This document shows, piece by piece, positions 33,501 through 43,476 of a stretch of 64,000 nucleotides of DNA (position 1 is its first letter; each line of letters begins with the position of its first letter). Source of the DNA: Tetramitus jugosus (lineage: Eukaryota; Heterolobosea; Eutetramitea; Acrasida; Vahlkampfiidae). The stretch is from positions 186,001 to 250,000 of the forward strand of contig OW569390.1 of the NCBI GenBank assembly GCA_937625935.1. The letters run 5' to 3'. The translations under genes and the position numbers were made by a program. The notes under the pieces are model-generated. The model saw only the letters and a list, made by a program, of their open reading frames with translations. It was not told the DNA's origin and did no database searches.

Positions 33501-36500
33501 AACAACTATACCATTGACTTTCGATCTCTATTTCCACCATACTCCTATCCTGATTTTATATTGGATGGAATTCCATTCTCATACACAGATGTTTCAAACA
33601 ATTCATGTGCCACTCAAACTCAATCAGGTTGGTGGTTCGACGAACAACTTGATTGTGACAGTTTCAATCTCAATCAACCATATCCTTTGCAGAGCAGTGT
33701 GGCATTGAGATTGAGTGCTTTTCTTCAGATTGAAACGAGCATTATTTCAGATTCACGCCTCTTAACTTTGAATTGCTCATCTGCTGCACCTCCAATATGT
33801 AGTGTGAAAGAAAATGCAAACACCAATTGTTCGAGTCACGGAACATGTGTTGACATGAGCACATGTGTTTGTGAATCAGGATACAGTGGTTTCAGTTGTG
33901 ACAAGTTTTCTTGTTTTGGAGTGGCTTTCAACAACAGTGCTGTTTGTTCAGGTCATGGAAAGTGTGTTGCATCTCAATCATGTCAATGTGAATGGGGATA
34001 CACTGGTTTTAAATGCAATACGGAAATACTGGAGGTTTTGATCAACTCCAATCACTCAATGATAGATCCCTGTGAAGATATTGTGATTCAATCTATTCAG
34101 AGCAACAATGATATGAGTGGAAGGAGATATGTTTGGCTGGCCTCAGCACTAACTACATCCTCTCAGAACATCACAGAGTATTTATTCAATCAACAAAACA
34201 AAACTCTGATCATTCCCAATCAGTACATTCCTTCGAATGAAAATGTGACAGTAACCTTGTTCATTTATGATCTTCAAGGGAATCAATTGGGATCATCGAA
34301 CTCATTAACATTGAATTCCAATTGTACAAAGTTGTATTGTTTTGGAATAGATTTTAATAACAGTGCTGTATGTTCAGGTCATGGAAGTTGTGTTGCCACT
34401 GATACATGTCAATGTGAATGGGGATATATAGATTTTGATTGTGGCATTGAAAGTTTACAGTTGTTGATCAGCTCCAATCAATCAATAATAGATCCTTGTG
34501 AAGACATTGTGATTCAATCTATTCAGAGCAACAATGATATGAGTGGAAGGAAATATGTTTGGCAGGCATCAACAACAACATCTTCTGGGAACATCACAGA
34601 TTATTTACTCAACCAACAAAACAAAACTTTGATTATTTCCAATCAGTTTATTCCCTCGAATGATAATGTGACGATATCATTGTTTATTTACGATCTTCAA
34701 GGGAATCAACTAGGAGAATCGAACTCATTAATATTTAATTCTAGATGCAACAAATCTAATTGTTTTGGAATGGACTTCAATAGTGGTGCTGTATGTTCAG
34801 GTCATGGAAGTTGTGTTGCCACTGATACATGTCAATGTGAATGGGGATACGCTGGTTTTAAATGCAATACTGAAATACTGGAGGTTTTGATCAACTCCAA
34901 TCACTCAATGATAGACCCTTGTGAAGATATTGTGATTCAATCTATTCAGAGCAACAATGATATGAATGGAAGGAGATATGTTTGGCTGGCCTCAGCAACG
35001 AATACACCCTCCCAGAATATGACTCAATACTTGGCCAACGAAAGCAACAAAACGTTGGTTGTTCCCAATCAGTTTATTCCCTCGAATGAAAATGTGACGA
35101 TATCATTGTTCATTCATGATCTTCAAGGGAATCAACTAGGAGCATCAAACTCATTAGCATTCTATCGACGAAAAGCAATTGCCAAAATAGAATTGCCAGG
35201 AGCAGGAACCTTGTCTGTCAAAGACTCTGGTTCTTTGTCTCTCGTTGCCTATCTAACTGAAATTCCAAGTTGTTTGATGAACATCAAAAAGACTTGGCTC
35301 ATTCAAGGTCAACCATATTCATCCACAACATTGAATCACTTAACATTCACTGCGAAAGCTGCTCGGAACATTTCTCTTCAGATTGTTTCTGATCATTTGG
35401 AAGCCACTCGATCAGTTCCTGTGACAATGATAGAAACCAAACCAAACGCTATCATCAGTGGAGGAAGTCGAATGGTGTTGGCTGGAAGTCAGATTGTGTT
35501 GGATGCTCGTCAGAGTAGCGATCCACTTTATCGTTCTATGACTGGAGCGACTTATAAGTGGAGTTGTGATTCATGTTCCAAACAACTTGCTTCTGGGGTC
35601 ACAACGATGCTAGACGAAGGTCCAGGCAATTACACAGTATCATTGATGTACACTCCAAATCCCTCTGTGGCCAATCGAGTTGGCAATACAAGTATTACAA
35701 TTCAGATCGTCAGTCGAGAAAGTGTGATTCCAGTGTTAAAGATCTCAAGTGTTGTGCCAACCATTCTGAATCCACTCAAAACTTTGAGAATATCTGCCAA
35801 TGTTTCAAACTTAATTGCTGGTTCTGATGTTGAATATGAATGGTCAATCAGAGCAGATTCCTCTCAAAGCTTCACTTTCATTCGAACTTATTCAAATCTC
35901 CTTCCCTTGGTTCTCCCAGAAAACATGCTCAAGTACAACACCAGTTATACTTTCATGATTAGAGCCCATTATCTCAATGTTGCATTCGGCCAACTTATTT
36001 CCTATGCTTCTATCACTTCAAGAACATCATCTCCACCAACAATTGAAGGTTTCACATTTGATCCAGTGAGTGGAAATGCTCTCTCAACATTGTTTACGAT
36101 ATCAATCAATGCAACTGACATTCTGGAAGTGTATCCATTGTATTACTCGTTTGATTATTTCAATGAAGTACTTCAGAGATTTGTGGCGCTGAAAGGTTTC
36201 TCCATTTACAGCACTGTAAGTACTGCGCTTCCTACTTTCGGCTCTCATCTGAGAGTTCGATGCACAGTTCAGAATTCACAAGGAGGAGAATCATTGACAG
36301 AGTTTTCAATTCCTGTCAGCTCTGAAGCGAGTGCGATTGAGCAACTCAAACAAGCTGAGTTATTATTGCAAAGTTTGAACTCAGATAACAGAACAGACAA
36401 TGGTGAATCAGTGTTGAACATTGTTGCTGCAACGGTTGGTCGTCTTAGCAACAATAACACTGTTCCGATGCAACAAATGACAAATATTTACTCTGGAATT

Positions 36501-38816
36501 GTTGATTTTATGTTGACCAATACCTTGGAAGAGATTCAAAACAGCAATGATTCCATCACTGAGCAGTTTGTCGTCTCAAAGATTAATACTGTTAATGTGA
36601 TGTCAAGTTTCAACTCTCTGTTTTCACTCTCAACAGCTGAGAAGTCAATGACAATTCTGAACATAGCTGTTGATGGTTGCTTGACTTCTGATATTTCTCT
36701 TGGTTCAAATGACACGCAGCAATTGGCATCTGCCATATCCAACATTTATAGTGGTCAAATTATCAGTTTGAGTAATAAGACTCTGGATATCATTTCCCAA
36801 CTTGTTACCTTGATTGGAAGAGACAAATTAGTGTTGGAGGATGAAACTGTTGTTTCAACAGATGCATTTGATGTGAGTGTGCGAGTTGATACTGCATCGA
36901 CACTTCGCAATGCTTCCATTTCAAATTCACTTGCTTCAGTGATGATTCCTGATGATATCGATTCACTGGATGATATTAGTACTTTCACAGTGCAATCAGT
37001 CAGTTTCAATGCAGAGATGAATCCTTTTGCAATGTCAAATAATGGGCAGAATATCTCTTCACCAATCGTCATCTTCAAGATTTTGAACATGAATGAGAAG
37101 GTGAAGCTTGTCAACTTAACGAAGCCAATTGAAATTGTGTTAAGGAGAGACAATGCAAGTGTATTGCCACTGGATTATGTATTTGAATGTCGATACTTGG
37201 ATGAAACGAGTAACAACACTTGGCAAACAGATGGTTGTTGGCTTGCTCAATTCGACGACTTAAACATTGTGTGTCATTGCAATCACACAACAAGTTTCAC
37301 ATCAATGATCATCTATGATCCCAAGAAACCTAACAAGGCATCTGATGGACTGTATATTGCATGGATCATCATGTATTCGATATTTGCTCTGATATCATTT
37401 GTGTTGATCGTAATGTCAATTTGGTGGCGAAACACTCAACCAATCAAGTCAAGATTTCTGGCTCCATTGATTGGACTTGGAGCCATTCTAATTGAGTGCG
37501 TATTGAATGGAATCATCAGAAACTCATTATTGATATCAGCGAACAGTTCAAAAGACTTCAAAGGAGTGAACAACTTGGCATATTTGATATTGACAATTGT
37601 TAATCCACTTGTTCTTTTGTCATTGTTCATTTATTTGTGGCAGATGATTCGATTCTTCTTTTTGAAGCACTTGTATTCGATCATGGCAAAAGAAAGCAAT
37701 GACAAATCAGCCAAGAAGTACATGAGGATATTGAGATTGATTTCATCGAAACTTGTTTATGTTGCTCTGGGCATCACAGTGTTTGTCATTTCATGTGCTT
37801 ACTTCGTCATCTTGTCAATTTTGGAACCAACGAGAGTCATCGTACCCAATGTTGCTTCTATCATCAATGCTCTATCATTCTCAATCATGTCATTCTGTTT
37901 TGCAGTGTTGATCATTGGTGCACTACTCTGGGATCTCACTGTGGTCATGGGTAGAAGGGTGTATGTTGGAAATGGCCACGAAAAGAAACACCAAGAAGAG
38001 ATTTCTGTGGGTCTTGGTGCTCTACGGTCAGTGACAACCACATTCTTCACACATTTCTCCAAAGATGATCCATTATTGTTCAGATCTGAATCCATATTCA
38101 TGGCATTGGCAATGACAATGATGATTATCTCCTACATATTTGGTATTGCTGATCGATTGGATTCATCAGCTCAACCAAACTCACCTCTCAAGATTGGAGA
38201 GTTCATATTCGATATGTTGTATATTTTGTTCAGAATGAATGCTTTCGGAGGTTTCACCTTGCTCGCCAGTCTTATCAATTATCAATCATCTCTCGAAGTG
38301 TATCAACGAGTGTCCGAAATGAGAGAGTTACTCAAAGATATTAAGAGCGGTACCAGCTCAGTTGAGGCTGAGCTCTTGGATATATTGAGGAATGAACTCG
38401 GATACAAGATGTTTGCTCCATTTGCTGCAAAAGAATTTGCATTGGAGAATGTACTCCTTTGGAAGAAGTTAGAAGAAGTTCGTTCTGATTCGATGATCAT
38501 CTTCACCCAACAGAGAGTTGATACGATGAATGAAATTTATTCAGAGTTCCTTGAGTCAGGTTGTGCCTATGAGTGCAATGTGCCGAACACAGCGAAGAGA
38601 TTGATTCAAAAGGCGATGAAGAATAATCATTTGTCCGCTGAAGATGCCGAGTCAGTTCTAAAATCACTGTATAACGAGAAAATGTCCAACATAGCTGACA
38701 CATTTACTCGGTTCGTTGATACTGCTGAATACACCCGCTACAAGCAGATACGGGTGTCAACTTATGAACTGGCTGATGTTGGTGGTTTGGATGAGGGATT
38801 GGCAGCCGCAAAATAA
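30560..38816 (+). CDS. Receptor copy 2: EGF-REJ-GPS-7TM-RGS adhesion-GPCR-like protein, one frameshift near the N-terminal third
   Basis: Start at ATG 30560 (MKTQDALLLHCC, signal peptide), not the TTG at 30530. The frame runs to a stop at 31606. The remaining ~2400 residues continue in another frame to 38816. Alignment with copy 1 places the break between about 31555 and 31605, where copy 2 is a net 5 bp shorter. Order after the break: beta-helix region; four EGF-like domains, of which the last three each head a ~141-residue repeat; REJ module (FDPVSGNALSTLFTISINAT); GPS motif near 37170-37310 (D-G-C-W...C-H-C-N-H-T-T-S-F); seven membrane segments (about 37350-38280); and an RGS domain (about 38390-38750, MNEIYSEFLESGCAYECNV). 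RGS domains speed GTP hydrolysis by G-alpha, so the receptor could both sense and switch off signalling. It is the longer of the two copies. Confidence 0.8.
33912..35160 (+). repeat. Three tandem EGF-plus-linker modules (426, 423 and ~400 bp)
   Basis: The anchor tgttttgga recurs at 33912, 34338 and 34761. Each unit encodes an EGF-like domain (A-V-C-S-G-H-G-x-C-V-A...C-Q-C-E-W-G-Y) followed by a beta-rich stretch containing DPCEDIVIQSIQSNNDM and FIYDLQGNQLG (FIHDLQGNQLG in unit 3). Receptor copy 1 has only one such unit (around 11250-10860 minus), so two units were gained here or lost there. Lengths are multiples of three, so the frame is kept. Confidence 0.85.
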
Positions 38817-39192
38817 CAGTATCGAAATAAACGTTTGTAAACAACATGTATAAAATTATACACAACTAGCGTGTGTAATAAGATGACACCCGCTTCGCCT
38901 CCAAAGCCCAAGAGAAAACCCGAAGAAGTTAACGCTCGGTCAACCTCCACGAAACGACAAAAAATGAAACTTTCGAAGTTAAAGTTGCGATTGGGGATAG
39001 ATTAGGCATTAAAACAATTTAACAACACTCTTGATAAATCAGAGACAGCTCCATCGTCATACCAAGACGAAATTGGACCTAATCAAAACATTTATTCGTT
39101 TGAGAGGTCAAAACTATTTTTCGTTCGTCTCTCCATTCGTAGTCTGCTGCCACTGGTCATTCAATTCTGGAGATTTACTTGAAGCACGTTTT
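38817..39192. other. Intergenic region after receptor copy 2, with a 40-codon ORF
   Basis: Convergent gap between receptor copy 2 and the PPR gene. An ATG ORF at 38883-39005 encodes a basic 40-residue peptide (PKPKRKPEEVNAR near its start). It is too short to support as a gene. An aataaac motif just after the receptor stop could serve for polyadenylation. Confidence 0.3.
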
Positions 39193-41511
39193 TTACGATG
39201 AATCTGTTTCTCCCTCAGTGTCAACTCTCTGAATTCGTCTCGATATCACACCCAATATTTGCTCGTTTGGTTGCACTTGATACTCCCTCATTTGACGTAA
39301 CAGCTTGTACGCATTGGATTTGTTGAGACACATGGACGCGAGAAGCTCAAAAATGGCAACATTCGGTTCTACACCATAATCTTGCATCTTTGTCAAAAAG
39401 AAGAGTGACCTCTCAAAACTATCTGCACCTTTGATGATCACAGAGAATGTGCCTAGGTTTGGATAGACCCCAAACTCCTCCATAAAAACATCTAAAAGAT
39501 CAAAGCTCTTGTAGGCATTGTGTGAGCACGAGATCATACCATTCAATAGATCAACGTTGGGCTTGATACCACTTTCTGACTGTACCTGACTCATGTATTT
39601 ACATGCGAGAGAAAATTCACCACGATAGAACATGCCACATCTCTGCATGGAACGTAGCACAATAGCAACGAGTCCCAAGTCCGCTTGAGACTGAGCCACA
39701 ATATGTTTGTACAATGTCACCGAATTCTCTGTTTGACCAAGCTCTGCAGCCAACCGCAGCAAGGCAATTTTGAATTGAACATCTTGCAATTCCTCATAGT
39801 CTGATCTCATGCAAATTTCAATCAGATCCATTGCCGGAATGACAAGCATGGTTTTTTGAGAGAGTTCACTATGACTTACCAAGTGATAATTCAGTGAAAC
39901 ATCGCTCATGTACCTTGTTAAATCATCGAGCACTTCCATATAAATAGGCATTGACAAAATAAAATTGTCTCTCAACATTTCAACAACAAGAGTCACTGCT
40001 GAGAGAGGCCTTGATCGATCAATTCTCATGCGAACAATACGATCCAAATCCAACGAAGTGAATCCATATACACTGTCAGCAGCTCTTAAAAAGCTGAGAC
40101 ATAAATGATCACGCTCTCCTGCGCCACTCCACATGACCAACTTTAAAATTCGTTCCTGATGTTCATCATCACATGACAAGTGAGACAACAACAGTTTAAA
40201 AAAATATGTCGCTCTCTCAAACAACAAATTGTCCAACAAGTGTTCCACAACTGGTGCCAGCACACTCAAAATGCCCTCCTTATCACCATTTAAATCAGCA
40301 ATTGCCATAATTTCATTCACATAATGTCGATTCATCTCACTCGCATAAAACAATTGTTCATTGGATTGTACGTGAAACGATGCAATCAATAATTGAATCA
40401 ACAAGGCACGTGACGCCCTCAATAAATCATACTGGACACAAAATCCAAATATTAACAAGTAATTTTGTCGTCGGAGTTGTTTCCAAATCGAATCGTCATC
40501 AGCAGATGCTGTTTCTGTTGTTTCTGTTGTTGCCATTGCTGTAGTGACTGTATGATGCGTAGAGGATGACAATGATGATGATTGCAATGACAATTCCAAT
40601 AGATGACGTCTCACTTCCTCATCCAAACTCTCCTCTTGATTTGTCGTCATCATCTGTTCCAGGCCATCACTCTCCTCTTGATTGATTGAAGAGAGAGCAT
40701 TCTTGTACTGTGGATTCGTTGCCAAATCAAGCAACCAATACAGTGCTCCATACTCTTTTTTCTCATCATCATTCTTATTCAATGACGATGACGATGATGA
40801 TGATGATTTTTGATTGGCAATGTCTTGTTGTTGTTGCTGCTGTAATAACAACAATGGTTTCTTGTTGCGATTCCATCGTAACTCTTCACCGAACCTTGTT
40901 TTTTTCCTCTGTGCAAAATACAGCAAATCAATAAAGCATGAAATGGCCACTTGTTTCAATTTTTGTGATGATGATGATGAACCAAACTGTTCAAACATGA
41001 TGACCAAGTAGTATACACAATCAGTGACTTGATTGGTCTTTGCAAAGAATTGAACATGATCAATCATTTCATCCAAATTTGACACGTCTACTATGATTCT
41101 CTGTTGTTGTTCTTCTACTACTTGTTCTTCATGTTGTTGTTGTTGTTGTTTTTTCATCCTTGTGTGAACATTGTCATTTGATAGAGTATTGTATAATTGA
41201 TGTTTTTGATGATGTTTCACTTGTTGTTGTTGTTGTGAGAGATGATGAGAAGAAGAAGAAGATGGATCGCCCAACAACACTTGATTGTCATCTTCTACTG
41301 GAAAAAAAGAGTCCAAATATCCTCCCGTATCCTGATGATGATGATGATGTTTCTTGTATTGTTGTTGTTGTTGATGACGTTGATTGTACTGTGGTGGTTG
41401 TTGATGGCTCATGCATCGTCGATGAGTATAGTAGCATGTGACATGTTGGGTGATGGAACGACGTCGGAGGAGGATGAGAGATCTAAGTTGTTGAGCTTGA
41501 TGCTGAATCAT
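39193..41511 (-). CDS. Pentatricopeptide-repeat (PPR) protein, probably mitochondrial
   Basis: 772 residues from ATG 41511. The first ~35 residues are rich in Arg, Gln and Leu without acidic residues (SLILLRRRSITQHV), a plausible mitochondrial presequence. Residues ~40-310 are dominated by Gln/His/Ser homopolymers. The C-terminal third holds PPR motifs: GIKPNVDLLNGMISC, FGVYPNLGTFSVIIKGA, YGVEPNVAIFELLASM and YQVQPNEQI, each ~32-35 residues apart with the G-x-x-P-N turn at the repeat end. The middle is helical and probably contains degenerate repeats. PPR proteins bind organellar RNA and act in its processing, stability, editing or translation. The target is unknown. The start codon is 51 bp from the divergent PhyH gene. 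Confidence 0.78.
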   Translation of the reverse strand: MIQHQAQQLRSLILLRRRSITQHVTCYYTHRRCMSHQQPPQYNQRHQQQQQYKKHHHHHQDTGGYLDSFFPVEDDNQVLLGDPSSSSSHHLSQQQQQVKHHQKHQLYNTLSNDNVHTRMKKQQQQQHEEQVVEEQQQRIIVDVSNLDEMIDHVQFFAKTNQVTDCVYYLVIMFEQFGSSSSSQKLKQVAISCFIDLLYFAQRKKTRFGEELRWNRNKKPLLLLQQQQQQDIANQKSSSSSSSSLNKNDDEKKEYGALYWLLDLATNPQYKNALSSINQEESDGLEQMMTTNQEESLDEEVRRHLLELSLQSSSLSSSTHHTVTTAMATTETTETASADDDSIWKQLRRQNYLLIFGFCVQYDLLRASRALLIQLLIASFHVQSNEQLFYASEMNRHYVNEIMAIADLNGDKEGILSVLAPVVEHLLDNLLFERATYFFKLLLSHLSCDDEHQERILKLVMWSGAGERDHLCLSFLRAADSVYGFTSLDLDRIVRMRIDRSRPLSAVTLVVEMLRDNFILSMPIYMEVLDDLTRYMSDVSLNYHLVSHSELSQKTMLVIPAMDLIEICMRSDYEELQDVQFKIALLRLAAELGQTENSVTLYKHIVAQSQADLGLVAIVLRSMQRCGMFYRGEFSLACKYMSQVQSESGIKPNVDLLNGMISCSHNAYKSFDLLDVFMEEFGVYPNLGTFSVIIKGADSFERSLFFLTKMQDYGVEPNVAIFELLASMCLNKSNAYKLLRQMREYQVQPNEQILGVISRRIQRVDTEGETDSS

Positions 41512-41562
41512 GTCTCTTTGAGGGTTTCACTGCTTGTTGGAGTTTCTTGTCGAGACTGAAAA
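41512..41562. promoter_or_regulatory. Very short divergent intergenic region (51 bp)
   Basis: The start codons of the PPR gene (minus) and the PhyH/HEAT gene (plus) are separated by only 51 bp. Both 5' UTRs must be tiny or overlap, and core promoter elements must lie within this space or inside the coding sequences. No motif was recognised. Confidence 0.4.
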
Positions 41563-43467
41563 ATGCATGGGGAAAAAATTTCCACGATCTGCAATAATGC
41601 CGACGTGGAAAATGCAACCATAGTTGGTCAAGAACAAACCTGTAAAAGGCTCGCGAGTTTTGCAAGAGTCTCTCTAGAGGAGGAAAACGATGAGTTTTTG
41701 GCGGTTCAATTGCTCATACAACCTGAGTGTATTTCCATGTTGAAGTTCCTGTGGCAGCTTTCTGCGCGCAGGAATAAAACAAGTTCAGAACTGAGCCAAA
41801 CGGAACTCCAAGGAATAAAAAACACAAACATAACAAACGACGTGTCAAAGATGACGAAAAAGCTTCACACAAGGAAAACCTCAAGAGAAAACAGTCAGGT
41901 CAATCCTCCTATACTCTCCAAACAGCAATCTGCATCTGAGGTCAATCGAATTGTTGCCCTGTCAGACTCTGATCTGAAACGATTCTTAATCGATGGTTAT
42001 CTGGTGATCCCACCAACGGAACTAGGAATGGATGCACAGTGGCACGCTGACTTGTTCCAATATGCTTCTCATGTGATTCAATCTGAGGGCAATCCAGGCA
42101 ACAATATCCTACCTCGAATCCCTCAATTGAATCATCTCTTCTCAGATGCAAGAGTCGTATCTGTTCTGGGTCGACTGTTAGGTAAGGACTATCAAATGCA
42201 GCCACATCGCTTCCCGCATAAAACTCTCAAGGGACAAAAAGATCAATTGTGGCACAAGGACTCGTTCTTTGGTTATAGCAGACCCTTGAGACATAATCAA
42301 GTTCGAAATGTGATGCTCATGTACTATCCGCAAAAAACAACATTGGACATGGGTCCTACTGCACTGAGAAGAGGCACACATTACTGCTCCATTGATCCAA
42401 AGAAGTTTAAGCCTCAGAACAGCAGTGAAGAACAGTTTATAAATGAATGGGCTGATAAGAAGTGGAGAGAAGACACCGACAGATATTTGGAGTGTGAAGC
42501 AGGATCCATTTTGTTGATACACTATGATTTGGTACATAGGGGAACAAGAAACGACGCACACGAGAGACAAATGTACAAATTTCAATTCAGAAGAATTGTG
42601 GAACCGAGTATGGATGATGAAACGATACCAGAGCATGTTCCGAGCTATGAAGATGTACAGTTGGATGATTTCAAGTATAATGAAGAGTTGGATCCTCCTG
42701 CACGAGCCATTTGGAATTGGATCAATAACATTCCTTTTATCGTAGAAGACAAGAATGACTCTTCAGAGTTGGTATTGGATATTAACAGTCCATCAGAGCT
42801 GAATCGATTCGCAACAGTATACTCGTTGGGACTCAAAGGAAATTATCAACAATTGATTTCACGATTGTACTCGCCAAGTGACCAAGTTTGTATCAATGCT
42901 GCTCATGGACTCGTAGCTTGTAGATCAAGAGAATGTGTGAAGGAGATGATGTCAGTTTTCCAAAAGGGACCTAAAACAGGTCAGTCGCAACTTGTCCGTT
43001 CGGCAGCAATGTTCGTATTCTCAGAATGGGGTCCACTAGTAAGACAAGAGTTGAACGAAAAGGAATTGGATCAGTTGATTAGATATCTCCTCAAGTGGAA
43101 GGTAGTGACTTCCGATGTTAATGTGCGTCTGTACTTCACTGAAGCTCTCGGAACAATATTTTGCAACGTTGATGAGGGCGATGAATTGCTCTCGTTGGTT
43201 GTGGAACGCTTATCTGATTTGTTGTTTGACAATAATGAGCAGATTAGGTTCACCGCAGCTATATCTTTAGCACGGATAGGAGCTGGTGCGAATAGTGCTC
43301 TCCCATCGGTCCAAAGAGCTATCGAACAGGATCAAAACAGATATGTGGTTGGTCATTTGTTCTCAACTCTGGAGCGGTTTACTTCCATGGAGTCTATGAA
43401 GCTACTCATTCAATACTTGAAGGCTTCACGGTGGTGTCAATTCACAACACTTGAAAGTCCATGGTAA
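41563..43467 (+). CDS. Phytanoyl-CoA dioxygenase (PhyH)-like protein with C-terminal HEAT repeats
   Basis: 634 residues, no intron. Residues ~130-350 form a PhyH-type Fe(II)/2-oxoglutarate dioxygenase: FLIDGYLVIPPTELG at the start, the H-x-D metal pair in QLWHKDSFFGYSRPL (about residues 230-235), MLMYYPQKTTLDMGPTALRR with the usual G-P-T/L segment, the distal His in YDLVHRGTRND (about 326), and the Arg that would bind 2-oxoglutarate in YKFQFRR. All expected ligands are present, so it is probably catalytic. From about residue 410 there are helical repeats of HEAT/PBS-lyase character (INAAHGLVACRSRECVKEMM, IRFTAAISLARIGAGANSAL). The HEAT part may recruit a protein substrate. Substrate unknown. 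The ~130-residue N-terminus is disordered. Confidence 0.8.
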   Translation: MHGEKISTICNNADVENATIVGQEQTCKRLASFARVSLEEENDEFLAVQLLIQPECISMLKFLWQLSARRNKTSSELSQTELQGIKNTNITNDVSKMTKKLHTRKTSRENSQVNPPILSKQQSASEVNRIVALSDSDLKRFLIDGYLVIPPTELGMDAQWHADLFQYASHVIQSEGNPGNNILPRIPQLNHLFSDARVVSVLGRLLGKDYQMQPHRFPHKTLKGQKDQLWHKDSFFGYSRPLRHNQVRNVMLMYYPQKTTLDMGPTALRRGTHYCSIDPKKFKPQNSSEEQFINEWADKKWREDTDRYLECEAGSILLIHYDLVHRGTRNDAHERQMYKFQFRRIVEPSMDDETIPEHVPSYEDVQLDDFKYNEELDPPARAIWNWINNIPFIVEDKNDSSELVLDINSPSELNRFATVYSLGLKGNYQQLISRLYSPSDQVCINAAHGLVACRSRECVKEMMSVFQKGPKTGQSQLVRSAAMFVFSEWGPLVRQELNEKELDQLIRYLLKWKVVTSDVNVRLYFTEALGTIFCNVDEGDELLSLVVERLSDLLFDNNEQIRFTAAISLARIGAGANSALPSVQRAIEQDQNRYVVGHLFSTLERFTSMESMKLLIQYLKASRWCQFTTLESPW

Positions 43468-43476
43468 AACTAGTAT

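Noticed and set aside
40686-41559. Plus-strand ORFs with poly-Met/Cys/Val runs
   Set aside because: They are antisense shadows of CAA/CAT homopolymer tracts in the PPR gene.
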